A DNA stretch of 48,163 nucleotides from Myxococcota bacterium (GCA_030748735.1 JASMLK010000148.1:1-48163); one strand, 5' to 3'. Counted from the stretch's first letter, positions 1 to 10,024 are shown. The notes: generated from the sequence alone by a model not told the origin. Numbers and translations: made by a program.

Positions 1-3000
1 AACGAGGACTACAGCGAAGACTGGGACGTCGCCCAGTGGTACCAGGTGCTCAATGTCGAGATGGAACTCGACATCATCGACGACACCACGATGGGCATCG
101 ACCTGATGTCGGCCTTCGTTCGCCTCGAAGTTCGTTACGACTGCGTCTATTCCCACGGCTGTGGGATGTTCCGGTCGATCAACGCATGGGGTGACGACGC
201 GCAGAGCCTTCCCCGGCGCCTGAGCAACGGCAACGATCAGGACGTGGCCGGTGAGCTGTTGATTGCCCGGGGGGATCGCCTTTCGGGGGCAACGACGGAC
301 CCCGTCGCGCTCGACGACCTCTCGGGCTTTCGGATCGTTTCGGAAACCAAGGGGCAGACGCTCTACCAACGCACCCTCGCGAGAGACAGCGGACAGGACC
401 GCTTCCTCGCACCCGAGCCGGGCGAAAACTGCGAGCGCGGCAACGCCCAGTACCACAACTGCTTCGTCGGCCCGACGCCGTTCAGCCTCAACTTCAACGA
501 CTTCGAGGACTACAAGTTCACCCAGCTCGAAACGAGGACGGGTGAGATCGTGCGCCTCGGTCCCTGGCTGCCGAAGAACAAGATCGCTTCGATCGGCACC
601 ATGTCGACGATCCCCAACCCCTTCGACACGGCCGCCATCAACGAAGTGCTGTTCGTCGGCTACGTGGACCACGACGGTTTCCGCACCGACTACCTGAACG
701 AATGGGAAGAGAGCGACGCGCCCTTCCCACCCGGTGTGGGCCCAGGCGATCTGGACGCGACGCTGGAAACCGATCCCGAAGTCATCGTCACGGTGAACAT
801 GAAGTTCCCCGAAGAGGCGGGGAACACCGTCGGACTGCGGTTGCCGCTGATCCAGACGAACCCGGGTCTTCCGCCCCCGCTGTCCGAAACCGACACACTG
901 TTCATCGACATCGATGCCGAGTCGGGCCGCGGCACCATCGGCGGCAACTCGCTCGTGACGTTGAACTACCCCGAGCTCGGCGTCGGTGGGCTGGGGGCCA
1001 AGCCCTACCGCCCCGCCTCGATCGTCGATCACGACGAAGCCTTCTACTACGGCGACGACGTCGAAGAGATCGAACTCAACCTCGATTGCGAGCGCACTTC
1101 GCAGGGCGGTTCGCGCTGTCACGTGCGCGAGGTCGGGGCGACGATCGAATACGACGTGAACGATCTCGTGGTCGACATCGACGACTTCAACGTGAAGTTC
1201 CAGGAGTACTACCGCGAACTCCAGGTTGCGAATCGCACCGTCTGCCAGACCGGAGACATGGCCTGTTTCGAAACGGTCTTCCGCGACGAGATGGAAACCG
1301 AGGGCTTCAACGTCGAGTGCGGCGCGATGGGCGACGGCTGCGGGGTTTCGCTCGCGAGCGTGATCGAGGAGACCTTCGAAGAGATCGAGAGCCTCGACTG
1401 TCTCGAGAGTGAATGGAACTGCTCCGATCAGCTGATCGAGTCGGTCGAAGAGACCCTCGCGGACCTCGAAGCCGACGGCGCGACCCTGACCTGCGAGGAC
1501 GGCGTCGACTGCGACGTCGACCTCTCGAAGTACCTCATCCGTTTCGGCACCCACTACGTGATCAGCGCAAACCGGAGCGAAAGCGTTGCACGGGGCAACT
1601 TCATCCCCAGCAAGCCGCTGCGCGACCTGATCGATTCGGGACGTCTGGCCAAGCTGCCGTTCAACATCAGCGAGTCCGAGCGCGCCTGGAATCGCGGCTA
1701 CGCGCAGAACGACGAAAAGGAACTGAAGGAGGCCTATCTCGACATCGAGCTGATGGATAGCCGCCTTTGGCTGCGCATCGGCAAGCAGTCCATCGTCTGG
1801 GGCAAGACCGAACTCTTCCGCACCACCGACCAGTTCAATCCCCAGGACCTCGCGCTGGCTTCGCTGCCGAGTCTCGAGGAATCGCGCATCAACCTCTGGG
1901 CCTTCCGCGCGGTGTATTCGCTCTACGAAATCGGTCCGCTGTCGGACGTGCGCGTCGAGTTCGCATTCAACTTCGACGACTTCCAGGCCAGCGACTTCGG
2001 TGCTTGTGGCGAAGCCTTCACCCCGAACGTGGTGTGTCAGCTCACCCTTGGCGCGATGGTCCACGGCATGACGGGCGTCGGTGTCGCGGGCATCATGACG
2101 CCGCCGTATCGCTGGTACGACCCGCGTGGCTGGGAAGCGGGCGCGCGCATCGAGTGGCGCTGGGATCGCTTCAGCTTCGCGTTGACCGATTTCTGGGGCT
2201 ACAACGACCTTCCGACGGTCGAGTTCATCTCGCACTTCGAGCGCAACGTGGACCCCTTCTCGGGACGTCCGCGCCGGATGGGTCACTACGGGCGCTGCGA
2301 TAGCGACCAGCAGGACATCATCACGACGCGAACCGCGGCGGGCCTCGACGTCAACAACAACGACGCGCAGGGGTTCATCGACGCGATCATTGCCGACGGA
2401 AGCGACGGCCCCGGCAACCCGTCGATCCTCTCGCAGTACCAGGATGGGAACGTTCAGGAAAGCTGCTTGCGGCCCGGCCCGACTCACCGCGAAGCCTTCC
2501 TCGCCGACCTGCCCACGGACCAGGACCTGTCGGATCTCGTAGGCGCCGCGCTCGAGATCCGGGAACTGCGCGAAGTGCCGGGCGTGATCAATCCGCTCGA
2601 CGCGCGGCTCCCGACCAACAACAGCTACCGCGCCTTCATCGAGGGCAACGCTCTCGACGAGCACCACGCGAACCTCAACTTCTTTACCTGGGTCTGCTCG
2701 TCGACGGTCGGCTTCCTGACCCTCGACCCCAACGCGTGTGCGCAGACGATCTTCGGCAGTACGCGCGACGTCGGCGGCGTCGGTCCGATTGCGCTCTTGA
2801 TCGGTGCCCTCGTGGGTGGCCAGCCCGGCAAGAACAACCTGCTGACCTTCCTTTCCGGCAATACCTCGGACTTCCTTCCGGTTTCGCTTCCGGTGGTGAC
2901 CCTCGACAGCCCGGAAAACGCCGACCCGAACTTTCCCTCGACGATCGCCAAGCGCGTGCTCGAGAACTACGGCTGCTTCGACCCATCACACGAGGCCACG

Positions 3001-5343
3001 GACTTCGATCCCGACAATATCGAGCCGCTGGCCCCCGACAACGTCGGCTGCGGCCAGGCCGAGGGCAAGCTCACCAAATCGCTCACGCCCGAGCAGGAAG
3101 CATTGCTCGGTTGCGGTCCGTTCTTCGGGACCAACTGCGACTTCTCCGGCCTCGACTTGCTGAACGCCGAAGCGAGCGCGATGCTGCAGTCGTTCGTCGG
3201 AATCGAAGGCACGACGAAGTCGATCGACATCTTTCGCGAGCAGCTCAAGGCCGCCGGGCGAGACGATGTCGACGTGTATTTCCGTACGGACGGGTGGATC
3301 CCATTCCTCGAACGAGAAACGGGGACGGACCCGGATACCGACGCGACGCGAGCGCTCAGCGAGTTGGTCGATCCCATGTTGCAGCCGGGAACCGTGCGCT
3401 GGCGTCAGGCGGGCATCGATACGCCGGTCTGCACCACGGCCGATCTCAAGGGGCGAACCCGCACGCGCTCGGACGGCAAGCTCGAAACGGCACCCAACCG
3501 CCTGCCGGGTTGTCGCGGCCTGCGGGACGCCTCGAGGGGCGACGGTGTCGAGAGGGCGACCAAGATCGTCGATGACTACGCCATTTCGATCGGTGAGAGG
3601 CTTCTGATCGTGCCGTACATCACGAACGGCAATATCTACCAACCGGACGGAGCCGCCGCAGACGAAGCGTTCTACATCAACGAGGACTTCTATCAGTTCC
3701 ACGCATACGTGGCGCCCGAAGATGCCGAACGCGACGCCAACGGAAACATCATCGACATCGACATGGACGGGATCCCCGATCACCGTTACCGCGGCGTCGA
3801 ATGCAGCCCCGACATCGATTCTGTCTGCTCCCCTGCCCTCAAGGGCTTCGAGGACAAGCCCGAATATCACAACCAGTGGGACGAGGGCTACAAGCTCAGC
3901 GTCGATGGCAGCCCGTTCCTGCTGAACCTGAAGAACGAAACCGGGACGACGACCCTGCGGTTGCCCGGTCAGGTCGACAATGCGACCCCCGCCTTGCGCG
4001 ACCGGGCCACCCCCAACTGCCCGACTTGCCCGGTCCTGCACACGGGGCTCACGAAGGCGGGGAAGCTCGGTGGGGGCCATCCCTTCACCGGCGATTTGTT
4101 CACGAGTGAGATGGCCGGCTTCTCGTTCAACTTCATGATGATGCTGGTGGCCTTCGACGAGGACTTCCAGCTCGTCATGGACACCATCACGTCCGGCCCG
4201 ACGGGCAACACGGCGGTCCTGCCTCGCGAGATCGGTCTCTCGTACACCGAACCCTGGTATACGAACGGGCCACCGGTCGGTCAGCGACAGGGCAACTGCC
4301 ACGAGGACATTCGCTCCACGGCAGCCAGCCAGATCAACCGCGACGCCGAGAACCAGATCATCTGTGGCATCGAGCGCCGCCGCTTTGCGGTCCATTATGC
4401 GTTTTCCGGCAACGAGTGGGGAACCCACGATCCCGACGAAGAATTCGAGGACGAGTTCCTTACTGCAGAGAACGGCGGGACACCCTTCAACCTCACCTAC
4501 GAGTACGTCGAAAACCGCTTCGTCGGCATGGAAATCCTCGAATCCGACTCCACCGTGGGCAGCGGTGAGTTCATCAAGGCCGGCAAGCACTGCAGCTTCG
4601 TTACGCCCCAGCACTGCGAGATCATCCAGAACATCTTCGCGATCGCGGGCGTCCAGAACCGCTCGGTGAAGGCCGGTGGCAGCGGTGAGTTCGGGCGCCG
4701 CACCTTCATCTGGCACAGCGGTGGTGAAGTGATTGCGAAATTCGATCGCCGCAACGTGCTCGGCCTGGCGATGGACTTCGCCGAAGACGTCACGAAGTCG
4801 AATTGGGGCGTGGAATTCACCTGGGTCGAAGGCGTGCGCGTTGCCGACTACGACGAGTGGGACGGCCTCACCACCGTCGACGATTTCAACCTCACGGTCT
4901 CGATGGACCGCCCCACGTTCCTCAACTTCTTGAACCCGAACAAGACGTTCTTCCTGAACACGCAGTGGTTCTTTCAGTATCGCGACGGCTACCGCAACAG
5001 CATGCCGAGCAACGGGCCCATCAACGTGCTCGGGCTCGTGTTCGTCCAGACGGGTTACTTCCAGGATCGCCTGCTCCCGGGCTTGATCGGCGTGTACGAC
5101 TTCCTGTCGCGCTCGGGCGCGGCGCTGCCGCAGGTGACGTACCGCTACACCGAGAGCTTCTCCATCGTGGTCGGCGCCAACATCTTCATGGGACGCCAGC
5201 AGATCCACGAAATGCCGATTCGCGGGATTGGTCCCGCCGCCAATCAGCGCGGCAGGTACGCCTACAAGGTGGGCGTCGAAAACGGGATTTCCCTCGTTCG
5301 CGATCGCGACGAAGTGTTCATGCGCTTGCGGTACACCTTCTGA
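1..5343 (+). CDS. Giant DUF1302 family outer-membrane protein (5' truncated by window)
   Basis: The frame is open from base 1, so the true start and signal peptide lie upstream; at least 1780 residues are present. The segment around 1765-1880 (RLWLRIGKQSIVWGKTELF, then NPQDLALASLPSLEESRI) matches the conserved barrel core of DUF1302 proteins, and the protein ends LRYTF with a terminal aromatic residue, as outer-membrane barrels do. Most DUF1302 proteins are about 600 residues; this one has long insertions. A run of close cysteine pairs lies at about 1085-1515 (for example CxxxDxxCF, CGAMGDGC, CEDGVDC), suggesting disulfide-stabilised extracellular or plug segments. DUF1302 proteins usually occur with a DUF1329 partner, which is present here at 7433-8998. 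Family knowledge suggests lipid or hydrophobic substrate handling at the outer membrane; the substrate cannot be read from the sequence. Confidence 0.85.
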   Translation, partial: NEDYSEDWDVAQWYQVLNVEMELDIIDDTTMGIDLMSAFVRLEVRYDCVYSHGCGMFRSINAWGDDAQSLPRRLSNGNDQDVAGELLIARGDRLSGATTDPVALDDLSGFRIVSETKGQTLYQRTLARDSGQDRFLAPEPGENCERGNAQYHNCFVGPTPFSLNFNDFEDYKFTQLETRTGEIVRLGPWLPKNKIASIGTMSTIPNPFDTAAINEVLFVGYVDHDGFRTDYLNEWEESDAPFPPGVGPGDLDATLETDPEVIVTVNMKFPEEAGNTVGLRLPLIQTNPGLPPPLSETDTLFIDIDAESGRGTIGGNSLVTLNYPELGVGGLGAKPYRPASIVDHDEAFYYGDDVEEIELNLDCERTSQGGSRCHVREVGATIEYDVNDLVVDIDDFNVKFQEYYRELQVANRTVCQTGDMACFETVFRDEMETEGFNVECGAMGDGCGVSLASVIEETFEEIESLDCLESEWNCSDQLIESVEETLADLEADGATLTCEDGVDCDVDLSKYLIRFGTHYVISANRSESVARGNFIPSKPLRDLIDSGRLAKLPFNISESERAWNRGYAQNDEKELKEAYLDIELMDSRLWLRIGKQSIVWGKTELFRTTDQFNPQDLALASLPSLEESRINLWAFRAVYSLYEIGPLSDVRVEFAFNFDDFQASDFGACGEAFTPNVVCQLTLGAMVHGMTGVGVAGIMTPPYRWYDPRGWEAGARIEWRWDRFSFALTDFWGYNDLPTVEFISHFERNVDPFSGRPRRMGHYGRCDSDQQDIITTRTAAGLDVNNNDAQGFIDAIIADGSDGPGNPSILSQYQDGNVQESCLRPGPTHREAFLADLPTDQDLSDLVGAALEIRELREVPGVINPLDARLPTNNSYRAFIEGNALDEHHANLNFFTWVCSSTVGFLTLDPNACAQTIFGSTRDVGGVGPIALLIGALVGGQPGKNNLLTFLSGNTSDFLPVSLPVVTLDSPENADPNFPSTIAKRVLENYGCFDPSHEATDFDPDNIEPLAPDNVGCGQAEGKLTKSLTPEQEALLGCGPFFGTNCDFSGLDLLNAEASAMLQSFVGIEGTTKSIDIFREQLKAAGRDDVDVYFRTDGWIPFLERETGTDPDTDATRALSELVDPMLQPGTVRWRQAGIDTPVCTTADLKGRTRTRSDGKLETAPNRLPGCRGLRDASRGDGVERATKIVDDYAISIGERLLIVPYITNGNIYQPDGAAADEAFYINEDFYQFHAYVAPEDAERDANGNIIDIDMDGIPDHRYRGVECSPDIDSVCSPALKGFEDKPEYHNQWDEGYKLSVDGSPFLLNLKNETGTTTLRLPGQVDNATPALRDRATPNCPTCPVLHTGLTKAGKLGGGHPFTGDLFTSEMAGFSFNFMMMLVAFDEDFQLVMDTITSGPTGNTAVLPREIGLSYTEPWYTNGPPVGQRQGNCHEDIRSTAASQINRDAENQIICGIERRRFAVHYAFSGNEWGTHDPDEEFEDEFLTAENGGTPFNLTYEYVENRFVGMEILESDSTVGSGEFIKAGKHCSFVTPQHCEIIQNIFAIAGVQNRSVKAGGSGEFGRRTFIWHSGGEVIAKFDRRNVLGLAMDFAEDVTKSNWGVEFTWVEGVRVADYDEWDGLTTVDDFNLTVSMDRPTFLNFLNPNKTFFLNTQWFFQYRDGYRNSMPSNGPINVLGLVFVQTGYFQDRLLPGLIGVYDFLSRSGAALPQVTYRYTESFSIVVGANIFMGRQQIHEMPIRGIGPAANQRGRYAYKVGVENGISLVRDRDEVFMRLRYTF

Positions 5344-5419
5344 TTCGATCTCCTCGGGTCCTGGCTCGAACCACCACGGTGACGGCGCCTGAAGCGCGCC
5401 GCTCGGTCGGGAGCCCCCA

Positions 5420-7432
5420 TTGGCACGACGCGACAAGGACCTCGCGGGCAACCACGCGGAGGTGATCCGGCAGATCCCCACCGCGAATCCCCGGTTGCCC
5501 CTGCCGCTCATCCCCGAGCGCGCCGATCGCATCATCCACCTGCTCGCCCAGTCGAACACCTGGATCACCGAGGCCGACAGCAAGCCGCAGACCATCTACG
5601 CGAGTCCGAGCGTGGAGGACGCGATCGGGTTCACCCCCGAGGAGGTCGTGAAGGGGGAGTGCATCCACATCCACCCGAGCGACGAGACGCGACTCGTCGA
5701 GGGAGCCACCGCGTTGGCCCGCGAAGGGCGGCCGTTTCGCGAGGTGATTCGCATGCTCGACAAGCAGGGCGGCTGGCGCTTCGTCGAGATCACGAGCCAG
5801 GCGTCCTACGTGTCGGAGGACGGCCGCTACCAGTCGACGTCGCTCAACCGCGACATCACCGAATTGGTGAACGCCCAACGCGGCTTGCGCGACAGTGAGG
5901 AGCGCTATCGCGTCGTTTCGGAGATGGGTCGCGATCTCATCACCGAAGGTCTTCCCGACGGGAGGCTCGTCTACATCAGTCCCGCAGTCGAAGCGACCTT
6001 CGGCTACTCGTTCGACGAGTTCCTCGAGATGCCCGGTCAGACGCTTCTGCACCCCGACGACATGCCGGTGTTGCGGGCGATCAACGATCAGGAACACGCA
6101 CTCGGCGAGGCGATCGACTACGGCCGCTACCGGGCGCGCACGCGAGACGGCCGGGAACTCTGGATCGAGTCGAAGGGCATTCGCTACGAGACGCGCGACG
6201 GCGATATCCACGTGATCACGGTCAGCCACAACGTGACGGACGAGGTGGCCGAGGAATTGCGCGGCCGCGAACTCGAGGAGCAGCTCGTCGCGGGACAGAA
6301 ACTCGAGAGTCTCGGCGTGATGGCGGGCGGGATCGCGCACGACTTCAACAACCTGCTCACGCCGATCCTGGGCGAGGCAAGCCTGGGGCTGGAGGACCTG
6401 CCCGAAGATTCGCCGGTGCGTGAGCGGCTGCACAAGGTTCGGGGCGCCGCCCAGCGCGCCGCGGCTCTGACCGAGCAGATGCTCTCCTACGCTGGCAAGG
6501 GCCCGCTGCAGCTCGAAAGCCTCGACCTTTCCGAGCAGGTCAACGAGATGGGGCGGCTCTTCGAATCGGCCGTGTCGGGCAAGACCGTGCTGGCCTTCGA
6601 TCTCGCGCGCGACCTGCCGCGCGTCGAAGCCGACGCCGCGCAGGTGAGTCAGGTGGTGATCAACCTGATCTCCAACGCGAGTGAAGCGCTACCCGACGGT
6701 GCGGGCACGATCCACGTGCGCACGGGCGCCATCGAACTCGACAGCGTCCCGTCGAAGGCGCTGTTCGCCGAAAACCTCCGCGCGGGCCGCCACGTCTACC
6801 TCGAGGTCGCCGACACCGGGTGTGGAATGGACGCGGAAACCCAGAAGCGGATCTTCGACCCCTTCTACACGACCAAGTTCACCGGCCGAGGGCTCGGGCT
6901 CGCGGCGGTCGCGGGGATCGTGCGGGGACATCGCGGGGCGGTCGAAATCGAAAGCGAGCCCGGCCACGGCACGATCTTCCGGGTGTTGTTCCCTGCCGTC
7001 GAGACGGTCGGTGCGAGCCTCCCGCGGGTCGGGCATTCGGGGACGGTGTGGCGTGCTTCGGACACGGTCCTGGTGATCGACGACGATGCGTCGGTGCGCG
7101 AGCTTGCCGCGGACATCCTCTCACGCGTGGGGCTGCAGGTGGTGACTGCGGCCGACGGGCGCGAAGGCATCGAAATCTACTCGCAGCGCGCCAGCGAGAT
7201 CCGCATCGTCTTGCTCGACCGCACGATGCCGGCCCTGTCGGGCATGGACGTGTTTCGCGAGCTTCGCGCGATCGACCCGCAAGCTTGCGTGATCCTGGTC
7301 AGCGGTTTTTCGGAAGAGCGCGCGGCGGCCGAGTTGCGCGATGCGGGACTCGCGGGCTTCCTGCAGAAACCCTTCCTTCCCGAGGCCCTGATCGACCTGG
7401 TGCGCGAGCAGCTCGAAGCGCCAGCGTCCTGA
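5420..7432 (+). CDS. PAS-PAS hybrid histidine kinase with C-terminal receiver domain
   Basis: A 670-residue soluble hybrid kinase. Two PAS folds cover about residues 35-145 and 155-275. The dimerisation domain has GGIAHDFNNLLTPI with phospho-acceptor His307. A HATPase domain follows, with N-box NLISNASEAL, DTGCGMD and a GRGLGLAAV lid. A receiver domain occupies about 549-670, with an acidic pair in VIDDDAS and phospho-acceptor Asp600 in LLDRTMP. No membrane segment is visible, so it should sense a cytoplasmic signal. The start is TTG, preceded by GGGAG six bases upstream. It lies between the DUF1302 and DUF1329 genes, so it may respond to the same substrate. No output domain is seen, so phosphate probably passes to another regulator. 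Its TGA abuts the stop codon of the convergent DUF1329 gene with no spacer. Confidence 0.93.
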   Translation: MARRDKDLAGNHAEVIRQIPTANPRLPLPLIPERADRIIHLLAQSNTWITEADSKPQTIYASPSVEDAIGFTPEEVVKGECIHIHPSDETRLVEGATALAREGRPFREVIRMLDKQGGWRFVEITSQASYVSEDGRYQSTSLNRDITELVNAQRGLRDSEERYRVVSEMGRDLITEGLPDGRLVYISPAVEATFGYSFDEFLEMPGQTLLHPDDMPVLRAINDQEHALGEAIDYGRYRARTRDGRELWIESKGIRYETRDGDIHVITVSHNVTDEVAEELRGRELEEQLVAGQKLESLGVMAGGIAHDFNNLLTPILGEASLGLEDLPEDSPVRERLHKVRGAAQRAAALTEQMLSYAGKGPLQLESLDLSEQVNEMGRLFESAVSGKTVLAFDLARDLPRVEADAAQVSQVVINLISNASEALPDGAGTIHVRTGAIELDSVPSKALFAENLRAGRHVYLEVADTGCGMDAETQKRIFDPFYTTKFTGRGLGLAAVAGIVRGHRGAVEIESEPGHGTIFRVLFPAVETVGASLPRVGHSGTVWRASDTVLVIDDDASVRELAADILSRVGLQVVTAADGREGIEIYSQRASEIRIVLLDRTMPALSGMDVFRELRAIDPQACVILVSGFSEERAAAELRDAGLAGFLQKPFLPEALIDLVREQLEAPAS

Positions 7433-8998
7433 TCAGCGGCCCCGATCCAGGCTGCTCGACGTCATCATCTGCTGGCGGCGCTGCTTGCTGACCGGTGTTG
7501 CGTCGAGTTCGAAAGACTCGCGCCGCCAGCCTCCGGCTCCCGCTCCGGCGTCGAAGAACACCGCGGCTACGGGAAGGAAGACCGACGCCGGCTTGCCCCC
7601 GGGCCATTGGGGGGCGAGGGGGAGGTCGTCGCTGAACTGGTAGGCGAGGGCGCCCACGTCGAGCAGGCGACCGCGCGCGGTTCGGGTGAACCAGTAGAGC
7701 GGCTGCTGCGTTTGCATGTCGATCGCGACGACGAGTGAGGCGACGTCGCGCCCCTTCTTTCTGGCCGCCCCCTCGATCAGGACCACGCGCCGCAGGTCCC
7801 AGCGATCATTGGCCAGGGAAAGCCCGCTGGTACCGAAGTTGCGCTCGTCGCTGAGCGGATAACCACGATTCGAACTGTTGAGTGGGGCGAGTACGTCGCG
7901 CTCGCCGAGCAGACGCCAGTGGTAGGCGTTGGCGCGCAGGGTGAAGCCGACGAAGCCACGGCGCATGTTTTCCGACACTGCGATCGAGCGCCCGGCGGTG
8001 GGATTGATGGACGCGCCTTCGCCGAATTGCATCGACCCCCCACCGTCGTCGCCGCTCACCGTGTAGCGAGGCACGTAGAGGCCATCGACCCAACTGGCCG
8101 CAGCACGGCGCGACTTGCGCATCGATGGGATGTAGGTGAAGACGTCGTCGGGTTCGCCGTGGCGTTCTGCCGCCCGGGCGGGCCGGAACTGCCGCCAGGC
8201 GAGATGGCGCGCGTTGAAGGGCTTCGTGAACTCACCCCCAGCCGCACTGAGCGTCTTCTTCTTGCTCGGGATGCGGTAGTCGGTGTCGGCGAGGTCGGCC
8301 CGGTGCGCGGCCTTCAGGTAGTAGAAGTTCCCGTCGTAGATCTGCGCGCGTCCGACGCGACCGGGGAGGTCGGTGATGCGGAACTTGCCTCGCAGCGCGG
8401 CGCCCACATAGCGCTGCTCGAGATTGAAGGCCCAACGCGCTCCCGCTTCTTCGTCGTCGGCGATCGCCGAGAGAGGGAAGGGGAGGCCCGCGGTGTAGTT
8501 CGCGAGGTTGCCTTTGGCGTCGATCCGGCTCTGGCCCGCGAATCGTTCGGTAGCCGTGCGAAAGAAGTCGGGTTGTGGGTAGCGGCGATGACAGGGCCCG
8601 ACTTCGATCCGCATCCCTTCGTGGAAGAAGACTTCGCGGTGTCGCCAGAGTTCTTTGGGGATCAGCTGGCGAAGCAGCATGAGGTCTTCTTCACCGAGGA
8701 CCATGCCGGGTTCGATCGCGACGGCGACCGCGTCTTCGCGGGGCTCGCTGCCGTCGGGCTCGAGGGTGATCTTCGGACACTCGTCTTCGTTCGGGAGCGT
8801 GGCTGCGGCTGCGCCGGTAGCCAGCGTCGAGCCGGCGCCCGCGATGAGGCCGACGAGCAAGAGACAGCACGCCACGGCGCTTCGCGTCGCTACGCGCTCG
8901 GGGCTGTTCTTGCGCTCAGGGCTGCCTTTAGGCTCAGGGCTGTCTTCACGCTCATGGCTGTCTTCACGCTCATGGCTGTCGCTGGATGTGCACGCCAT
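7433..8998 (-). CDS. DUF1329 family envelope protein with a repeat-bearing N-terminus
   Basis: A 521-residue protein. The body has DUF1329 hallmarks: GNLANYTAGLPFP near residue 165, a YDGNFYYL segment, and DDVFTYIPSMRKSRR, like the DDVWAYVPALRR-type motif of the family. These proteins are periplasmic or outer-membrane partners of DUF1302 barrels, and the partner lies at 1-5343. The start is ATG at 8998 with a strong GGAGGAAGG eight bases upstream. The first 35 or so residues are hydrophilic, with a tandem six-residue repeat (HEREDS/PERKNS type), and come before the hydrophobic signal segment ACCLLLVGLIAGAG. An n-region this long and charged is unusual. No in-frame ATG, GTG or TTG follows the repeat closely enough to give an ordinary signal peptide. 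It is divergent from the kinase at 9061 with 62 bp between. Confidence 0.87.
   Translation of the reverse strand: MACTSSDSHEREDSHEREDSPEPKGSPERKNSPERVATRSAVACCLLLVGLIAGAGSTLATGAAAATLPNEDECPKITLEPDGSEPREDAVAVAIEPGMVLGEEDLMLLRQLIPKELWRHREVFFHEGMRIEVGPCHRRYPQPDFFRTATERFAGQSRIDAKGNLANYTAGLPFPLSAIADDEEAGARWAFNLEQRYVGAALRGKFRITDLPGRVGRAQIYDGNFYYLKAAHRADLADTDYRIPSKKKTLSAAGGEFTKPFNARHLAWRQFRPARAAERHGEPDDVFTYIPSMRKSRRAAASWVDGLYVPRYTVSGDDGGGSMQFGEGASINPTAGRSIAVSENMRRGFVGFTLRANAYHWRLLGERDVLAPLNSSNRGYPLSDERNFGTSGLSLANDRWDLRRVVLIEGAARKKGRDVASLVVAIDMQTQQPLYWFTRTARGRLLDVGALAYQFSDDLPLAPQWPGGKPASVFLPVAAVFFDAGAGAGGWRRESFELDATPVSKQRRQQMMTSSSLDRGR
8903..8983. repeat. 18-bp tandem repeat inside the DUF1329 gene
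   Basis: About four and a half units of 18 bp. Two consecutive copies (8939-8956 and 8957-8974) are identical, GCTGTCTTCACGCTCATG on the plus strand. The units at 8903 and 8921 are diverged, and a further weak copy may begin at 8885. On the minus strand each unit encodes six residues, so gain or loss of a unit keeps the DUF1329 reading frame. Confidence 0.9.
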
Positions 8999-9060
8999 CG
9001 TCGGTCCTTCCTCCGGCGGGGTGAGTGGTACTCTAGCGGGAACCCGCCCCGGAGTTCCGC

Positions 9061-9987
9061 GTGTCGCGAAGATCCATTGCCCCCCGACTGACCGTCGGCA
9101 TCGTCTTGATGGTGTTGCTGCTGGCGCTCGCCGTCGGGTGGCAGGTGATGTTGTGGAGCGGCATCGATCCGCGCTCCGGCGGGCTGGACACCCGCGAGTG
9201 GTTGTTCCTGATCCTCGGAACGATCTTCTTCGTGCTCGTGATGATCGGGCTGGTGGGGCTGTGCGCGTGGCTGCTCCAGGAAATGCGCAGCAACCAGCGC
9301 CAACGCGCGTTTCTCGACGCGGTCACTCACGAAATGAAGACACCGATGGCGTCGTTCCGGTTGTCGCTCGACACCCTCAAACGGCACGACCCGCCCGAGG
9401 AGCAGCGTCGCGCGTTCATCGAGCGCATGAGCGAAGACCTCGATCGGCTCGACCGCACGGTCGAGCAGGTGCTGCAGGCCGCACGCGCGGAGGAACGCGG
9501 AAGCAACCCGATCCGAGAGCGTGTCGACTTGCCGGCGCTGCTCGAGCGTTGCATCGAGGAGATCCGTCGCCGCCATCAGCTCGCAAGGGATGCGGTGGAC
9601 CTGCGGGTCGATCGTACGCCCAGCGTTCGCGGCGACGCGTCCGAGCTCGAGTTGGTGTTCAAGAACCTGCTCGAGAACGCCATCAAGTATTCGGAAGACC
9701 CGGTGCACGTCGAAGTCAAGGTGGAAACGCCGCGCGACAATCGCGTGCGCGTCGAGATCGCCGATTCGGGCATCGGGATCCCTCCGCGCGAACTGCGCAA
9801 GATCTTCAAGCGCTTCTACCGGGTCGGGCGTGATGTGCAGCGAACCGTGTCGGGCCTGGGCCTGGGGTTGTTCGTGGTGCGAAGTCTGGTCCGCAGGCAG
9901 GGTGGGCAGGTCGTGGCGCGCAGCGAGGGCGCGGGGCGCGGCAGCCGCTTCGTGGTGACCCTGCGCACCATGCCGCTGCAATCGTGA
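9061..9987 (+). CDS. Membrane-bound sensor histidine kinase
   Basis: A 308-residue kinase. Two hydrophobic segments, at about residues 9-30 and 47-72, flank a short periplasmic loop of about 16 residues, so the sensed signal is probably in or near the membrane. The HisKA motif FLDAVTHEMKTPMASF carries His90. The ATPase domain has NLLENAIKYS, ADSGIGIP, the F-box FKRFYRV and the lid GLGLGLFV. The start is GTG with CGGAG nine bases upstream. The response regulator gene follows 37 bp downstream, so the two form a standard two-component operon, in kinase-then-regulator order. The gene is divergent from DUF1329, so it may regulate envelope or lipid-handling genes; that link is inferred from position only. 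Confidence 0.93.
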   Translation: MSRRSIAPRLTVGIVLMVLLLALAVGWQVMLWSGIDPRSGGLDTREWLFLILGTIFFVLVMIGLVGLCAWLLQEMRSNQRQRAFLDAVTHEMKTPMASFRLSLDTLKRHDPPEEQRRAFIERMSEDLDRLDRTVEQVLQAARAEERGSNPIRERVDLPALLERCIEEIRRRHQLARDAVDLRVDRTPSVRGDASELELVFKNLLENAIKYSEDPVHVEVKVETPRDNRVRVEIADSGIGIPPRELRKIFKRFYRVGRDVQRTVSGLGLGLFVVRSLVRRQGGQVVARSEGAGRGSRFVVTLRTMPLQS

Positions 9988-10024
9988 TGGGCCCGGAAGA
10001 CACCAGCGTACGAAGGAGCGATCG

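Noticed and set aside
2986..5595. 869-codon open frame antisense to the DUF1302 gene
   Set aside because: Its length is a by-product of codon bias; it is Val/Asp/Arg-rich without recognisable motifs and crosses the next gene's start.
7919..9091. Long open frame antisense to the DUF1329 gene
   Set aside because: A shadow of the real gene in G+C-rich DNA; its translation matches no family and the DUF1329 motifs lie on the other strand.
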